NCBI GenBank assembly: GCA_035461385.1
Contig: DATHVI010000042.1
Span: 1 to 64,000 of the forward strand
DNA: 64,000 bases
Direction of reading: 5' to 3'
Source: DATHVI01 sp035461385
GTDB taxonomy: Bacteria > Actinomycetota > Thermoleophilia > Solirubrobacterales > 70-9
In this document: positions 31,222 through 40,449 of the stretch, piece after piece
Layout: each line of letters begins with the position of its first letter
Position numbering within the stretch: position 1 is the stretch's first letter
Position numbers and translations under genes: made by a program
Notes under the pieces: generated by a model
Databases searched by the model: none
The model's input: the letters and a program-made list of their open reading frames with translations, nothing else
What the model was told of the DNA's origin: nothing

Positions 31222-31296
31222 CTGGGCACCTCCTGTCGGGACGTCGGGTCGCGGCAATCCTGACACTCGACGCGCTCGCCGAGCCCGGCGGCCCGG

Positions 31297-31755
31297 TCAG
31301 CGACCGAGCACGCGGAGGAATCCTCGCGCGTTGCCCGGCACCGGCGCGAGCAGCTCGCGGACCTCCCCGAGGGCCGCGCGCAGCTCGGCGTCGCCGGCCT
31401 CGATCGGGAGCATCGAGTCCTGGAGCTCGCCGAGTTTGCGATCGGCAGCCTCCGAGGCCGTTACCGCGCGCTCGACGAACGACTTCACGCCCTGCGAGCG
31501 CAGGCCGGCCGCGGGGGTCTCGAACTCGCGGCCGGAGATGCCGGATCGCCCGGCGAACCCGGCGTGGGCGCGCTTCGCCCTTGCGTAGGCGCGCCGGAGC
31601 GGTCGGAAGAGCTCGTCCTCGAGGCGATCGGCGGCGTCGACCGAGAGCTGCTCGTAGGCCTCGCCGAGGCAGGCGAGGGCGACCGCGACCTCGTCGGTCG
31701 CGACGGCGAGATCGTCGAGGATCTGCTCCCTGGCTTCGCCGGCGGTGAACGCGAT
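31297..31755 (-). CDS. Hypothetical helical protein with ATC at the expected start
   Basis: The frame is open from a TAA at 31765-31767 down to the stop at 31297. It reads 'IAFTAGEAREQILDDLAVAT', 'DEVAVALACLGEAYEQLSVD', 'AADRLEDELFRPLRRAYARA' and on to 'GNARGFLRVLGR', about 152 natural-looking, strongly helical residues. The only ATG, GTG or TTG is a GTG at 31486-31488, which would discard the first 90 residues. The best-placed candidate start is ATC at 31753-31755. Function unknown. Confidence 0.6.
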   Translation of the reverse strand: MAFTAGEAREQILDDLAVATDEVAVALACLGEAYEQLSVDAADRLEDELFRPLRRAYARAKRAHAGFAGRSGISGREFETPAAGLRSQGVKSFVERAVTASEAADRKLGELQDSMLPIEAGDAELRAALGEVRELLAPVPGNARGFLRVLGR

Positions 31756-31841
31756 CGGCCGAGGTTACCCGCCTCACCGGGACCAGAGCCGGGCGGGCCC
31801 CGAGTTGTCCGGCCCCGATCTGCAACCCTTGCCGGCGAGAC

Positions 31842-32528
31842 GTGCCCCGGATCGTCGACCTGACCCAGCCACTCGGGCCCGAGACGGTGCTGTGGCCGGG
31901 GTCGAAGCCGGTCGAGGTCAGCACCGTTGCGACGATCGCGGCCGATGGGCACTTCGCCCAGACGCTCCACCTTCCCGAGCACTCGGGCACCCACCTCGAC
32001 GCCCCGGCGCATTTCGTCGCCGGGGGGCAAACCGTCGACGAGATCGCCGCCGAGTCACTCGTTCTCCCATGCGCGGTCCTCGACGTCCGAGAGCGCACCG
32101 CCGCCGACCCAGATTTCGCGCTCGACGCGGCGGACCTCGACGAGCTCGAGCGGAGCGACGGGCGGATCGAGCCGGGTTCGGCGGTGCTGCTCGCCACCGG
32201 CTGGGACGCCCATATCGACGACCCTGCGCGTTACCTCGGCGGCGAGGAAGCCGGTCACCTCCGGTTCCCCGGGTTCGGCGCCGGCGCGGCGCGGGCGCTG
32301 GTCGCGCGCGGGGTCGCCGGGATCGGGATCGACACCGTGAGCGTCGACCGCGGCAGCGACACCGGGTTCCCGGTCCACCGGATCACGCTCCCGGCCGGCC
32401 TCTGGCACCTCGAGGGCCTGGTCGGCATCGGCGCCCTGCCGGCCCGGGGGGCGACCCTGGTCGTCGGCGCGCTGCCCGTGCGCGGCGGCTCGGGAGCGCC
32501 GGCGCGGGTGGTGGCGATCGTGCCCTGA
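31842..32528 (+). CDS. Cyclase-family protein (kynurenine formamidase-like)
   Basis: 228 residues from a GTG at 31842. 'RIVDLTQPLGPETVLWPGSK' opens the fold. The family's metal site is intact: 'EHSGTHLDAPAHFVAGGQTV' (HxGTHxDxPxHF). 'VLLATGWDAHIDD' and 'GIGIDTVSVDRGSDTGFPVH' carry later ligands. Family members hydrolyse N-formylkynurenine or other amides and lactones using Zn or Mn. No kynurenine-pathway gene is in the window, so the substrate is open. Confidence 0.9.
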   Translation: MPRIVDLTQPLGPETVLWPGSKPVEVSTVATIAADGHFAQTLHLPEHSGTHLDAPAHFVAGGQTVDEIAAESLVLPCAVLDVRERTAADPDFALDAADLDELERSDGRIEPGSAVLLATGWDAHIDDPARYLGGEEAGHLRFPGFGAGAARALVARGVAGIGIDTVSVDRGSDTGFPVHRITLPAGLWHLEGLVGIGALPARGATLVVGALPVRGGSGAPARVVAIVP

Positions 32529-32538
32529 GCCGCCCGGC

Positions 32539-33747
32539 TCAGCCGCCGGCGGCGCCGGCCCGCTCCCGAGCCGCCCCCGCGGTCTGGTCGGTGAAGTGCT
32601 TGCTCAGCATCGTCACCTGACCCTGGTAGTTCGATCTCACCCCGTCGCCGTAGAGGATCTCGGGCGCGCGATCGACCCGCTCGAAGGCCAGCTTGCAGAC
32701 CGGCTGGCCGTCGTCGACCATGAACGGGACGTCGCGGGCCCGAACCTCCAGCGCGGCGCGGCTGCCGTGGCGCTCACCGGCCTGATCGTGGCCGAACCCG
32801 GGATCGAAGAACCCGGCGTAGTGAGTGCGAAGCTCGCCGGCGGTCGGGTCGTAGGCCGCCATCTCGGCGGCGAGGGACGGCGGGATGCAGACGCCCTCGG
32901 CCGAGAGCAGGAGGTAGAACTCCTCCGGCTCGAGCACGACGCGCCCGCTCGACTCCGGGATCACCGGGTCCCAGTAGTCGCGCCAGTCGTAATGGCGGAT
33001 CCGCGCCAGGTCGACCGGACGGCTCGTCTTCTTCGCGCGAAAGCCGGCGGGGCGGTCGCTGCGGGGGCGAAGATCGAGGCTGAGGAAGAGTCCGTTCGCG
33101 AGCGGCAGCCGCTCGGCGGGCACCGGCGCCCCGTCGACGTAGAGCAGCGGCAGCTCCCCTCCCGCCGCCTCGCGGATGTCGCGGTCGCCCAAGGCGACGT
33201 CGCCGACGACGAGCCGGAGCTGGTTCAGCGACAGGCCGCTCTCGACCCGGACGGCGAACGAGCGCGGGACGACCTCGAGCCAGAGCCTGCCGCGGTAGCC
33301 GGAAGCGATCTCGTCGAAGCGGTTGTTGCGGTCGGTGATCACCCGGGTGAAGACGTCGACCCGCCCGGTCGAGCTCTTCGGGTTGGTGCGCCCGCGGACC
33401 GACTCGGGCAGGTCGAGCTCCTCCACCAGCGGAACCAGATAGGGCCGGTTACGCTCCAGCAGCGCGCCGCGGGTGAGGTCGATCGGGTCGAACGCGAGGT
33501 CGCGGAGCTTCTCCTCGATCGTCGAATCCGAGTCGGGCAGGAAGCTGCACCGCAGCCGCCAAGCGACGTCGCCGAGGCGCAGGTCGAGGCTCGCCGGCTG
33601 GACCAGCTCGGGCGGGAACGGCCACGAGGCGTGGATCCAGCCGTTGGCGATCGCCCGCTCGAGGCTCTGGGATGAGAACACGCCCTCGGGCGGTCGACCC
33701 TCGGCCGCTGCGGCGGGGTCGGCGGCTTCGTTCACGGTCGTCGGCAT
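32539..33747 (-). CDS. dcd: 2'-deoxycytidine 5'-triphosphate deaminase, long form
   Basis: 402 residues, about twice the usual Dcd length, made of two dUTPase-like halves. 'FPPELVQPASLDLRLGDVAW' (cf. QPASLDLR) and 'VRGRTNPKSSTGRVDVFTRV' (the catalytic RGxxxPKSSxGR) lie in the first half. 'HYAGFFDPGFGHDQAGERHG' and 'RARDVPFMVDDGQPVCKLAF' lie in the second. It deaminates dCTP to dUTP for thymidylate synthesis. Such tandem-fold proteins are annotated in many alphaproteobacteria and some actinobacteria. It is a single gene convergent with the cyclase gene. Confidence 0.92.
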   Translation of the reverse strand: MPTTVNEAADPAAAAEGRPPEGVFSSQSLERAIANGWIHASWPFPPELVQPASLDLRLGDVAWRLRCSFLPDSDSTIEEKLRDLAFDPIDLTRGALLERNRPYLVPLVEELDLPESVRGRTNPKSSTGRVDVFTRVITDRNNRFDEIASGYRGRLWLEVVPRSFAVRVESGLSLNQLRLVVGDVALGDRDIREAAGGELPLLYVDGAPVPAERLPLANGLFLSLDLRPRSDRPAGFRAKKTSRPVDLARIRHYDWRDYWDPVIPESSGRVVLEPEEFYLLLSAEGVCIPPSLAAEMAAYDPTAGELRTHYAGFFDPGFGHDQAGERHGSRAALEVRARDVPFMVDDGQPVCKLAFERVDRAPEILYGDGVRSNYQGQVTMLSKHFTDQTAGAARERAGAAGG

Positions 33748-33803
33748 CGGTCGCTCGTACTCATTCGAGCATGCTGGCGCACCCGGCGCCGGGCCTGTCG
33801 TCC

Positions 33804-33887
33804 GATTTTGCGCGGTAACCCGCCGTCACCCTGCGAACTCTCGCGGGATTTTGCGCGGTAACCCGCGATCACCCTGCGAACTCTCGC
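33804..33887. repeat. Tandem direct repeat, two 41-base copies
   Basis: Bases 33804-33844 and 33847-33887 are identical at 39 of 41 positions, with a period of 43. Each contains TTTTGCGCGGTAACCCG followed by CACCCTGCGAACTCTCGC. They lie between the divergent starts of dcd (33747) and the ClC gene (33985). Repeated regulator sites or a tandemly duplicated intergenic unit are both possible. Confidence 0.75.
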
Positions 33888-33984
33888 TGCTCCGGCGGAC
33901 GCCGCGGCCCCCCGCCTCGGCGGACCGATCCCGCGATATCGGCTTCAGGCGCTGTCGCACAGCGGGTAGGGTCGGGGGCCGACG

Positions 33985-35328
33985 ATGGGGGACGACCGTG
34001 AGCTCGATGCCGACTCGCTGATGCGGGACAGGCGCTTCGTCGTCTTGCTTGCGCTCGCCGCGATCGTCGGCGTGATCGCGTCGCTCGCGGCGTTCGGCTT
34101 TCTCAAGCTCCTCGACGAGACCCAGGGGTGGGTCTACGACGACCTCCCGGACGCTCTCGGCTATGACAGCGCTCCGACATGGTGGTCGCTCCCGGTGCTG
34201 GCGATCGCCGGCCTCGTCGTCGCCTGCGCGGTGGCGCTGCTGCCCGGCCGCGGGGGGCACGTCCCGGCGCACGGGCTCAACCCCGAGCCGACCCCGCCGA
34301 TCGAGCTGCCCGGCGTCCTGCTCGCCGCGTTCGCGACGATCGGCCTCGGGCTCGTCCTCGGGCCCGAGGCGCCGCTGATCGCCCTCGGCGGCGGGCTCGG
34401 CTTCCTCGCGATCCGCCTGCTGCGACCCGACGCCCCCGGGGAGGTCTCGTACCTGGTCGCCGCCTCGGGCACGTTCGCCGCGCTCTCGTTCCTGTTCGGC
34501 TCGCCGGTGATCGCGGCGGTGCTCCTGATCGAGGCCACCGGCCTCGGCGGACCGCGGCTGCGACTGGTGCTGATCCCCGGGCTCCTCGCCGCGGGCATCG
34601 GCTCACTGGTCTCGACCGGCATCGGCTCATGGACAGGGGTCGACACCGGCGAGATCTCGCTCGAGCCCCTCTCGCTTCCCCACTTCCCGCGTCCCGAGCT
34701 GGTCGACTTCCTGTGGACGGTGCCGCTCGCCGCGGCCGTCGCCCTCGTCACCGTCGTCATCTTCACGCTCGCCCGCTCGACCGAGCGTGTCGTCGCTCCG
34801 CGACCGTTCGTGGCGCTCCCGGTCGCCGGGATCGCCGTCGCGGCTCTGGCGATCGCGTTCTCGGAGATCACCGACAAGGGCGTCGACCAGGTCCTGTTCT
34901 CGGGCGAGACCGCGGTCGGCCCGCTCGTCTCCGACGCCGGGGCCTGGTCGCTGTCGGCGCTCGCGCTCCTGATCGGGTTCAAGGGGTTCGCGTACGCCGT
35001 TTCGCTCGGAAGCTTCCGCGGCGGCCCCGTGTTCCCGGCGCTGTTCCTCGGCGCCGCCGGCGGGTTGATGGCCGCTCAGCTGCCGGGTTTCGAGATCACG
35101 CCGGCGGTCGCCGTCGGCATCGGCGCCGCCGTCGTCGCGGTCCTGCGCCTGCCGCTCTCGGCGGTCGTCCTCGCGACGCTGCTCACGTTCGAGGCCGGCC
35201 TCGGGGTCGGGCCGCTGATCATCGTCGGGGTAGTCGTCGCGCACCTGACGACGCTCGCGGTGTCCGGCGGCGGGGGGGTCGACGCCTCCGCCGATCAGCC
35301 GGCGGCTGAGTCGCGGGCAAGGTCGTGA
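33985..35328 (+). CDS. ClC-type chloride channel/transporter
   Basis: 447 residues with about 11 hydrophobic helices. Conserved ClC segments: 'GLVLGPEAPLIALGGGLGFL' (helix E-F, with the gating Glu in GPEAP) and 'SLGSFRGGPVFPALFLGAAG' (helix N, GGxxxPxLFLGA). The usual GSGIP is altered to a 'GGHVPAHGLN' region, so ion selectivity may differ. No cytosolic CBS domains. A gating Glu is compatible with Cl-/H+ exchange or channel behaviour. It stands alone; the tandem repeat lies upstream. Confidence 0.9.
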   Translation: MGDDRELDADSLMRDRRFVVLLALAAIVGVIASLAAFGFLKLLDETQGWVYDDLPDALGYDSAPTWWSLPVLAIAGLVVACAVALLPGRGGHVPAHGLNPEPTPPIELPGVLLAAFATIGLGLVLGPEAPLIALGGGLGFLAIRLLRPDAPGEVSYLVAASGTFAALSFLFGSPVIAAVLLIEATGLGGPRLRLVLIPGLLAAGIGSLVSTGIGSWTGVDTGEISLEPLSLPHFPRPELVDFLWTVPLAAAVALVTVVIFTLARSTERVVAPRPFVALPVAGIAVAALAIAFSEITDKGVDQVLFSGETAVGPLVSDAGAWSLSALALLIGFKGFAYAVSLGSFRGGPVFPALFLGAAGGLMAAQLPGFEITPAVAVGIGAAVVAVLRLPLSAVVLATLLTFEAGLGVGPLIIVGVVVAHLTTLAVSGGGGVDASADQPAAESRARS

Positions 35329-35385
35329 GCGGCCCAGCAGGGACGAGGCGACGCAAGTCGAGGCGCGAGCGGTCCGCGGTCGCGC

Positions 35386-35640
35386 TCAGCGCCGCCTCGA
35401 GACCGCCCGGCGCAGCTCGTCCTTGCTCATCTTCGAGCGGCCCTCGATCCCGAGCCGCGCGGCCTCCCGGTTGAGCTCCCGGCGGGTCTTCGCCTCGCCC
35501 TTGCGGACCTTGCTCGCCTCCTTGCCGAGGTCGCGCTTGGTCTCGCGCGGGAGGTTCTTCAGCGTCTGCTTGCGTCGGGCCCCGGCCTGCGCCTTCTTGA
35601 CGTTGCGCCGGGCGGCCTGGCGTTGCTTGGTGGTAGCCAT
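35386..35640 (-). CDS. Small basic DUF7218-like protein
   Basis: 84 residues, strongly basic: 'MATTKQRQAARRNVKKAQAG' to 'KMSKDELRRAVSRRR'. It is almost entirely helical and Lys/Arg-rich. The last 25 residues ('REAARLGIEGRSKMSKDELR') resemble a Rho-N/SAP-like motif that binds nucleic acid. Similar plasmid- and chromosome-encoded proteins occur widely and are uncharacterised. A role in DNA or RNA binding is likely from charge alone. Confidence 0.75.
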   Translation of the reverse strand: MATTKQRQAARRNVKKAQAGARRKQTLKNLPRETKRDLGKEASKVRKGEAKTRRELNREAARLGIEGRSKMSKDELRRAVSRRR

Positions 35641-35680
35641 GTCGATCGCCTACCCGCCCCTTCGACGGCCGACACGACGC

Positions 35681-35995
35681 TCAGCCCGGCATCTCCGCGG
35701 CCGCGACCTCGTAGTGCGCCGCCTCGAGATCGCGCTCGACGAGGAAGCGGTCGTCCTCGGGGTAGAAGACGGCGGTCGCGTAGTCGGCGCCCGCGAACTC
35801 CTTCACCGCCTCGAGCGACTCCCAGAGCGTGAACATCACGAACTCGGTTCGCTCGCCGAGCTCGCGGCGGAGCATCCAGACGCCGCGGTTGCCCGCGGTG
35901 CCGGCGTAGCCGGCGACGCCGGTGTCGCGCATGTACTCGGCGTAGGCGTCGCCGTCGGCGCTGCGCACGGCGCCCTTCCAGATCCGAGCGATCAT
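35681..35995 (-). CDS. Antibiotic-biosynthesis-monooxygenase-fold protein
   Basis: 104 residues from an ATG at 35993-35995 with AAGGGAG 7 bases upstream on its strand. Ferredoxin-like dimeric barrel: 'MIARIWKGAVRSADGDAYAE', 'YMRDTGVAGYAG', 'EFVMFTLWESLEAVKEFAGA', then 'YEVAAAEMPG'. ABM-fold proteins include heme-degrading enzymes and small monooxygenases, and many have no known role. No heme-ligand motif is certain here. Confidence 0.85.
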   Translation of the reverse strand: MIARIWKGAVRSADGDAYAEYMRDTGVAGYAGTAGNRGVWMLRRELGERTEFVMFTLWESLEAVKEFAGADYATAVFYPEDDRFLVERDLEAAHYEVAAAEMPG

Positions 35996-36017
35996 CCTCG
36001 GCTCCCTTCTCGATCGA

Positions 36018-36797
36018 TCACGGAGCAAGCATGCCGAGCTGACGGTCGACGTGAGCGACGACCGTAGCCGCCTCGCGGGGCGCGGGCCCGCGGCCCGCTT
36101 CGTCGCGTCGCGCCAGCGCCCGGTCGACCGGCCGGCGGTCGTCGAGGCGCGCCACCGCCCACCGCGCCGCCTCCGCCTTCGAGAGCCACCGGCCCTCGCT
36201 CGCCCACGCCCAGCCTCGGCAGGCGGCGAGAACCGCGGCGGCGGGGTCGCGCGAACGATGCCAGGCGAGAGAGTCGCGAAGCGCTGCAAGCACCAGCGGG
36301 CGTGGCAGCTCGGGCAGGATCACGGCCGGCGCAGGGCCGGCGAGCGAGCGCCCCCGCTGGCGTGCGATCGAGACGTCGATCGTGAACCAGAACCGCGGCT
36401 CCGCGTCGGGGTCGAGCCCCTGGTGGTGCTCGATTGCGGGACCGGTGTTGAGGTTGAGCGCGAACGCCGGTCCGCGCCGGTGGCGAAGGCCCGCGCGCGT
36501 GTAGACGACGAGCTCGAGGCCCCGAGCCGGGCAGGGGAGCGCCGGCTCGGAGAGCTCGGCCGCGAGGCGTTCGAGCGTTCGCCGCGGGACCTCGTCCTCG
36601 CTCACCGCCTGGACGTCGAGGTCGCTGCGGTCGGGGTCGAAGTCCCCGAGCACGGCCGATCCGAGCAGCCAGGCGCCGCCGAGTCCGGAGCCAAGCTCAG
36701 CCTCGAGCCGATCGACGACCTCCGAGAGGTAGCGGTCAAGCCGCGGCGCCTCCGGCGGCGGATCGGGGGTGGCGGCGAAGTGGCCGACCGAGCCTAT
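36018..36797 (-). CDS. AadA/ANT(3'')-like nucleotidyltransferase (DUF4111)
   Basis: About 259 residues. 'GAWLLGSAVLGDFDPDRSDL' with DLDV is the nucleotidyltransferase motif GSxxxG...SDxD. 'GLELVVYTRAGL' is the third-Asp region. 'LAWHRSRDPAAAVLAACRGW' begins the C-terminal DUF4111 helical domain of streptomycin/spectinomycin adenylyltransferases. Upstream of the motif the frame has no ATG, GTG or TTG until inside typA. The natural position is an ATA at 36795-36797 overlapping the typA stop as ATAG, which suggests coupled translation from a non-canonical start. A resistance role is possible but not shown. Confidence 0.7.
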   Translation of the reverse strand: MGSVGHFAATPDPPPEAPRLDRYLSEVVDRLEAELGSGLGGAWLLGSAVLGDFDPDRSDLDVQAVSEDEVPRRTLERLAAELSEPALPCPARGLELVVYTRAGLRHRRGPAFALNLNTGPAIEHHQGLDPDAEPRFWFTIDVSIARQRGRSLAGPAPAVILPELPRPLVLAALRDSLAWHRSRDPAAAVLAACRGWAWASEGRWLSKAEAARWAVARLDDRRPVDRALARRDEAGRGPAPREAATVVAHVDRQLGMLAP

Positions 36798-38635
36798 GCC
36801 GACCGCCTCGGCTTCGCCGCCCGCGCGAGCTTCGCCCGCTCGGTCGCCTCGAGCGCCAGCTTGCGCAGGCGCACGTCGTCCGGGGTGACCTCGACGCACT
36901 CGTCCTCGGCGATGAACTCGAGCGCCTGGTCGAGCGAGAAGCGCTGGTGGGGGACGAGCTTGATCGCCTCGTCGGCGCCGGCGGCGCGGATGTTGGTGAG
37001 CTGCTTCTCCTTTGTCGGGTTGACGTCGAGGTCCTCGGGACGGGCGTTCTCGCCGATGATCGTCCCCTCGTAGACCTCTTCGCCCGGCGCGACGAACAGG
37101 CGCCCGCGCTCCTGGAGGTTCATCAGCGCGAACGCCGCCGTACGCCCGCGGCGGTCGGCGACCAGTGACCCCGTCGCCCGGGTGCGGATCGCGCCGAACC
37201 ACGGCGCCCAGCGCTCGAAGGTCGAGCTCATGATCCCGGTGCCGCGGGTCTCGGTGAGGAACTCCGAGCGCAGGCCGATCAGCCCTCGCGACGGGACGAG
37301 GAACTCGAGTCGGATCCAGCCGGTGTCGTGATTGACCATGTGCTCGAGGCGGCCCCGGCGCAGGGCGAGGAGCTGGGTGAGGACGCCCATGTACTCCTCC
37401 GGCGCGTCGATCGACAGCCGCTCGACCGGCTCGTGCACTGCCCCGTCGATCTCGCGCGTGACGACCCGGGGCTTGCCGACGGTGAGCTCGAAGCCCTCGC
37501 GGCGCATCGTCTCGACCAGGACGGCGAGCTGGAGCTCGCCCCGCCCCTGCACCTCCCAGGCATCGCGGCGATCGGTCGGCTCGAGCCGGATGCTGACGTT
37601 GCCGACCAGCTCGGCGGCAAGCCGCTCCTCGATCTGGCGCCCGGTGAGCTTCGATCCGGACAGCCCTGCGAGCGGCGAGGTGTTGACCCCGATCGTCATC
37701 GACAGCGCCGGCTCGTCGACGGCCAGCAGCGGCAGCGCCTCGGGACGCTCGGCGTCGGCGATCGTCTCGCCGATCGTCACCTCGTCGATCCCGGCGACGA
37801 CGACGACCTCGCCCGCCTCCGCGCGCTCGGCCTCCACCCGGTCGAGTCCCTCGCTGACGAGCAGCGCCGAGACCTTCGCCCCGGCCACCTCGCCCGAGCG
37901 GCGGCAGTGCGCGACGCGCTCGCCGCGTGCGATCGACCCGCGCTCGATCCGGCAGACGGCGAGGCGCCCGTGGTAGGGCGAGGAGTCGAGGTTCGTGACC
38001 AGCGCCTGGAGCGGCCCGTCGGGGTTGCCATCGGGCGGCGGGACGTGCTCGAGGATCGCCTCGAGCAACGGCGTCAGGTCCGAGCCCTCGATGCCCGGCT
38101 CGGTCGCCGCCCAGCCGCTTCGCGCCGACGCATAGAGGATCGGGAACTCGATCTGCTCGTCGCTCGCGTCGAGGTCGATGAACAGCTCGTAGACGGCGTC
38201 GACGACCTCGCCGATCCGGGCGTCGTCGCGGTCGACCTTGTTGACGACGAGGATCACGGGCAGCCCCTGCTCGAGCGCCTTGCGGAGCACGAACCGGGTC
38301 TGCGGCAGCGGGCCCTCGGAGGCGTCGACGAGCAGCAGCACCCCGTCGACCATCGTCAGGCCGCGCTCCACCTCGCCGCCGAAGTCGGCATGGCCCGGCG
38401 TATCGACGATGTTGATCTTGACCTCGTACCCGGCCGCCTGGCGGTAGCGGACGGCGGCGTTCTTGGCCAGGATCGTGATCCCGCGCTCACGCTCCTGATC
38501 GGTGGAGTCGAGGACGCGCTCGAGGACCTGCTCGTGGGCGGCGAAGGTCCCGGCCTGGCGCAACATCGCGTCGACCAGGGTCGTCTTGCCGTGGTCGACG
38601 TGAGAGACGATCGCGATGTTGCGCAGCTCGGGCAT
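36794..38635 (-). CDS. typA: Translational GTPase TypA/BipA
   Basis: 613 residues, normal length. G1 '[16 protein letters not shown]' at 10-25, G2/G3 '[12 protein letters not shown]' and '[19 protein letters not shown]', G4 'LVVNKVDR', then domain II, an EF-G-like domain V and the TypA-specific C-terminus ('[20 protein letters not shown]'). It binds ribosomes and aids assembly and stress adaptation, including cold. Complete and unremarkable apart from the overlapping nucleotidyltransferase gene downstream. Confidence 0.97.
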   Translation of the reverse strand: MPELRNIAIVSHVDHGKTTLVDAMLRQAGTFAAHEQVLERVLDSTDQERERGITILAKNAAVRYRQAAGYEVKINIVDTPGHADFGGEVERGLTMVDGVLLLVDASEGPLPQTRFVLRKALEQGLPVILVVNKVDRDDARIGEVVDAVYELFIDLDASDEQIEFPILYASARSGWAATEPGIEGSDLTPLLEAILEHVPPPDGNPDGPLQALVTNLDSSPYHGRLAVCRIERGSIARGERVAHCRRSGEVAGAKVSALLVSEGLDRVEAERAEAGEVVVVAGIDEVTIGETIADAERPEALPLLAVDEPALSMTIGVNTSPLAGLSGSKLTGRQIEERLAAELVGNVSIRLEPTDRRDAWEVQGRGELQLAVLVETMRREGFELTVGKPRVVTREIDGAVHEPVERLSIDAPEEYMGVLTQLLALRRGRLEHMVNHDTGWIRLEFLVPSRGLIGLRSEFLTETRGTGIMSSTFERWAPWFGAIRTRATGSLVADRRGRTAAFALMNLQERGRLFVAPGEEVYEGTIIGENARPEDLDVNPTKEKQLTNIRAAGADEAIKLVPHQRFSLDQALEFIAEDECVEVTPDDVRLRKLALEATERAKLARAAKPRRSA

Positions 38636-38679
38636 GGCGACTGAAGTTAGCCGGGCTCCGCGGGGCCCCGCGGGGGCGC

Positions 38680-38716
38680 GTGTCGAGTTTGCGACCGTCA
38701 GCGCAACAAAGCCGAC
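38680..38716. repeat. Hairpin element, copy 2
   Basis: 37 bases beginning GTGTCGAGTTTGCGACCGTC, matching the element at 6655-6691 at about 28 of 37 positions with equal length. It ends exactly at the stop codon of the dihydrofolate-reductase-like gene, so its transcript could end in this hairpin. Stem GTCGAGTTT pairs imperfectly with AAAGCCGAC. Confidence 0.5.
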
Positions 38717-39375
38717 TAGGACCCGTTCGCTGTCACGCGGTAGCGCAGGTGGGTGACAGTCGGCGAGTCGATCACCCGGGTTATCTCGAGCCGGTTGCGG
38801 CTCGTCTCCGGGGCGCCGTCGAAGAGCCGCGTCCCGGCGCCGAGCAGGACGGGGACGACGTGGAGCTGGATCTCGTCGACGAGCCCGGCGGCGAGGTACT
38901 GCTGGGCGACGCTCCCCCCGCCGCCGATCGTGACGTCGGCGTCGCCGGCGGCCTCACGCGCCTGCTCGAGCGCGGATTCAATCCCGTCGGTGACGAACGT
39001 GAACGTCGTGCCCCCCTCCATCTCCAGCGGCTCACGGGGATGGTGGGTGAGGACGAAGACCGGATGGTGGAAGGGCGGCTCGTCCCCCCACCAGCCACGC
39101 GCCTTCGGGTCGTCGTCCCAGGGGCCGTCGCCACCGCTGAACATCTGCCGGCCCATCACCGTCGCCCCGACGCGCCGGAGCCACTCCGCGGCGACCTCGG
39201 AGTCGCGGTTCGCCTCGCCGTCCTCCTGGCCGTGGCTCCTGCGGAACGCCTCGGTCGCGAACGCCCACTCGTGGAGCTGCTCGCCGCCGCGGCCGAGCGG
39301 CTCGTCGAGGGTCTGGTCGGGTCCGGCGACGAAGCCGTCGAGGGACATCGAGATGTCGAGGATCACCTGGGTCAT
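38716..39375 (-). CDS. Dihydrofolate reductase-fold (RibD C-terminal-like) protein
   Basis: 219 residues from ATG at 39375: 'VILDISMSLDGFVAGPDQTL' is the opening of the DHFR/RibD-C fold; 'VGATVMGRQMFSGGDGPWDD', 'VFVLTHHPREPLEMEGGTTF' and 'DVTIGGGGSVAQQYLAAGLV' (NADPH-binding loop) follow. 'LVDEIQLHVVPVLLGAGTRL' is the usual end of the core. True FolA activity is unlikely; such proteins are NADPH-dependent reductases of unknown substrate. Confidence 0.9.
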   Translation of the reverse strand: MTQVILDISMSLDGFVAGPDQTLDEPLGRGGEQLHEWAFATEAFRRSHGQEDGEANRDSEVAAEWLRRVGATVMGRQMFSGGDGPWDDDPKARGWWGDEPPFHHPVFVLTHHPREPLEMEGGTTFTFVTDGIESALEQAREAAGDADVTIGGGGSVAQQYLAAGLVDEIQLHVVPVLLGAGTRLFDGAPETSRNRLEITRVIDSPTVTHLRYRVTANGS

Positions 39376-39468
39376 TGCGTCTCCTTTTCGGTTCGGGGGC
39401 CGGCGGCGCCGCCGGAGCGCCCGTCAAGAGGACGACCGCCGGTGCCCGCGGAACTCATCGCCGACCGT

Positions 39469-40410
39469 TCAGCGGGCGAGGAACGGCAGCATCGCGCAGT
39501 AGGCGAGCAGCAGGGCTCCGGCCTCCCAGCGGGCGAGGCGCCGCTGGGTCCCGAACAGCACCGCGCCGACGATCGCCGTCGCGACCATCAGCCACGCCGC
39601 AAGGCCGGCGATATCAGGGTCGCCGAAGGGCCCCGGGGCGACGAGGGCGAGGATCCCGCCGGCGAGCAGGCTGTTGAAGACGTTGCTCCCGAGGACGTTG
39701 CCGACGATCAGGTCGAGGTGGCCGCGACGGGCCGCCTGGACGCCGGTCACCAGCTCCGGCAGGGAGGTTCCGAGCGCGACGAGCGTCAGCCCGACGAACC
39801 CCTCGCGAATCCCGAGCTCGAGCGCGAGGTCCTGGGCGCCGGAGACCACGAGCTGGGCGCCGAGGAGCGTCCCGAGCAATCCGCCGATCGTCCGCGCGAC
39901 CTCCCAGCGCAGCGGGCGACCGTCGCCGGCGACGTCGCTCGCCGCGAGGCCGAGCGGGTCCTCGTCGGTGACCGCGCCGCGGATGATCCAAGCGGCCGCG
40001 AGCGCGAACAGGGCGAGCAGCGCGATCCCTTCGCCACGGCTGAGCCCGCCCTGGAGAACGAGTGCGAAGCCCAGCACGGCGCCGACCGAGAGCGGGATCT
40101 CGCGGCGAAGTGTCTGCGACGAGACGACGAGCGGCGCGACGAGCGCCGTGATCGCGGCGACGACCGCGAGGTTGGCGATGTTCGATCCAACGAGGTTGCC
40201 GGCGGCGACGTCGGCGGCGTCTTCAACCCCCGCCAGCGCGGTGATCAGGAGCTCTGGCGCGCTGGTCCCGAAGCCGATGATCACCGCCCCGACGAGGATC
40301 GCCGACATCCGCAGCGCGAGCGCGACCCTGGCTGCGCCGACGACGAGCTGGTCGGCGGCGAAGCCGAGGATCACGAGACCGATCACGAGCGCCGCGATGG
40401 CTCCGAGCAC
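39469..40410 (-). CDS. Ca2+/Na+ antiporter, YrbG/CaCA family
   Basis: 313 residues with 10 hydrophobic helices in two inverted halves. The two alpha repeats are clear: 'GFGTSAPELLITALAGV' near residues 47-63 and 'ALGTSLPELVTGVQAARRGH' in the second half, both with the G(T)SxPE motif and following 'GNLVGSNIANL' and 'GNVLGSNVFNSL'. These Glu and Ser/Asn residues coordinate Ca2+ and Na+. Single gene. Direction and ion are inferred from family. Confidence 0.93.
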   Translation of the reverse strand: MLGAIAALVIGLVILGFAADQLVVGAARVALALRMSAILVGAVIIGFGTSAPELLITALAGVEDAADVAAGNLVGSNIANLAVVAAITALVAPLVVSSQTLRREIPLSVGAVLGFALVLQGGLSRGEGIALLALFALAAAWIIRGAVTDEDPLGLAASDVAGDGRPLRWEVARTIGGLLGTLLGAQLVVSGAQDLALELGIREGFVGLTLVALGTSLPELVTGVQAARRGHLDLIVGNVLGSNVFNSLLAGGILALVAPGPFGDPDIAGLAAWLMVATAIVGAVLFGTQRRLARWEAGALLLAYCAMLPFLAR

Positions 40411-40449
40411 GGGCGCAGTCTGACGGGTGCTGCCTACCCGATGCCATTT

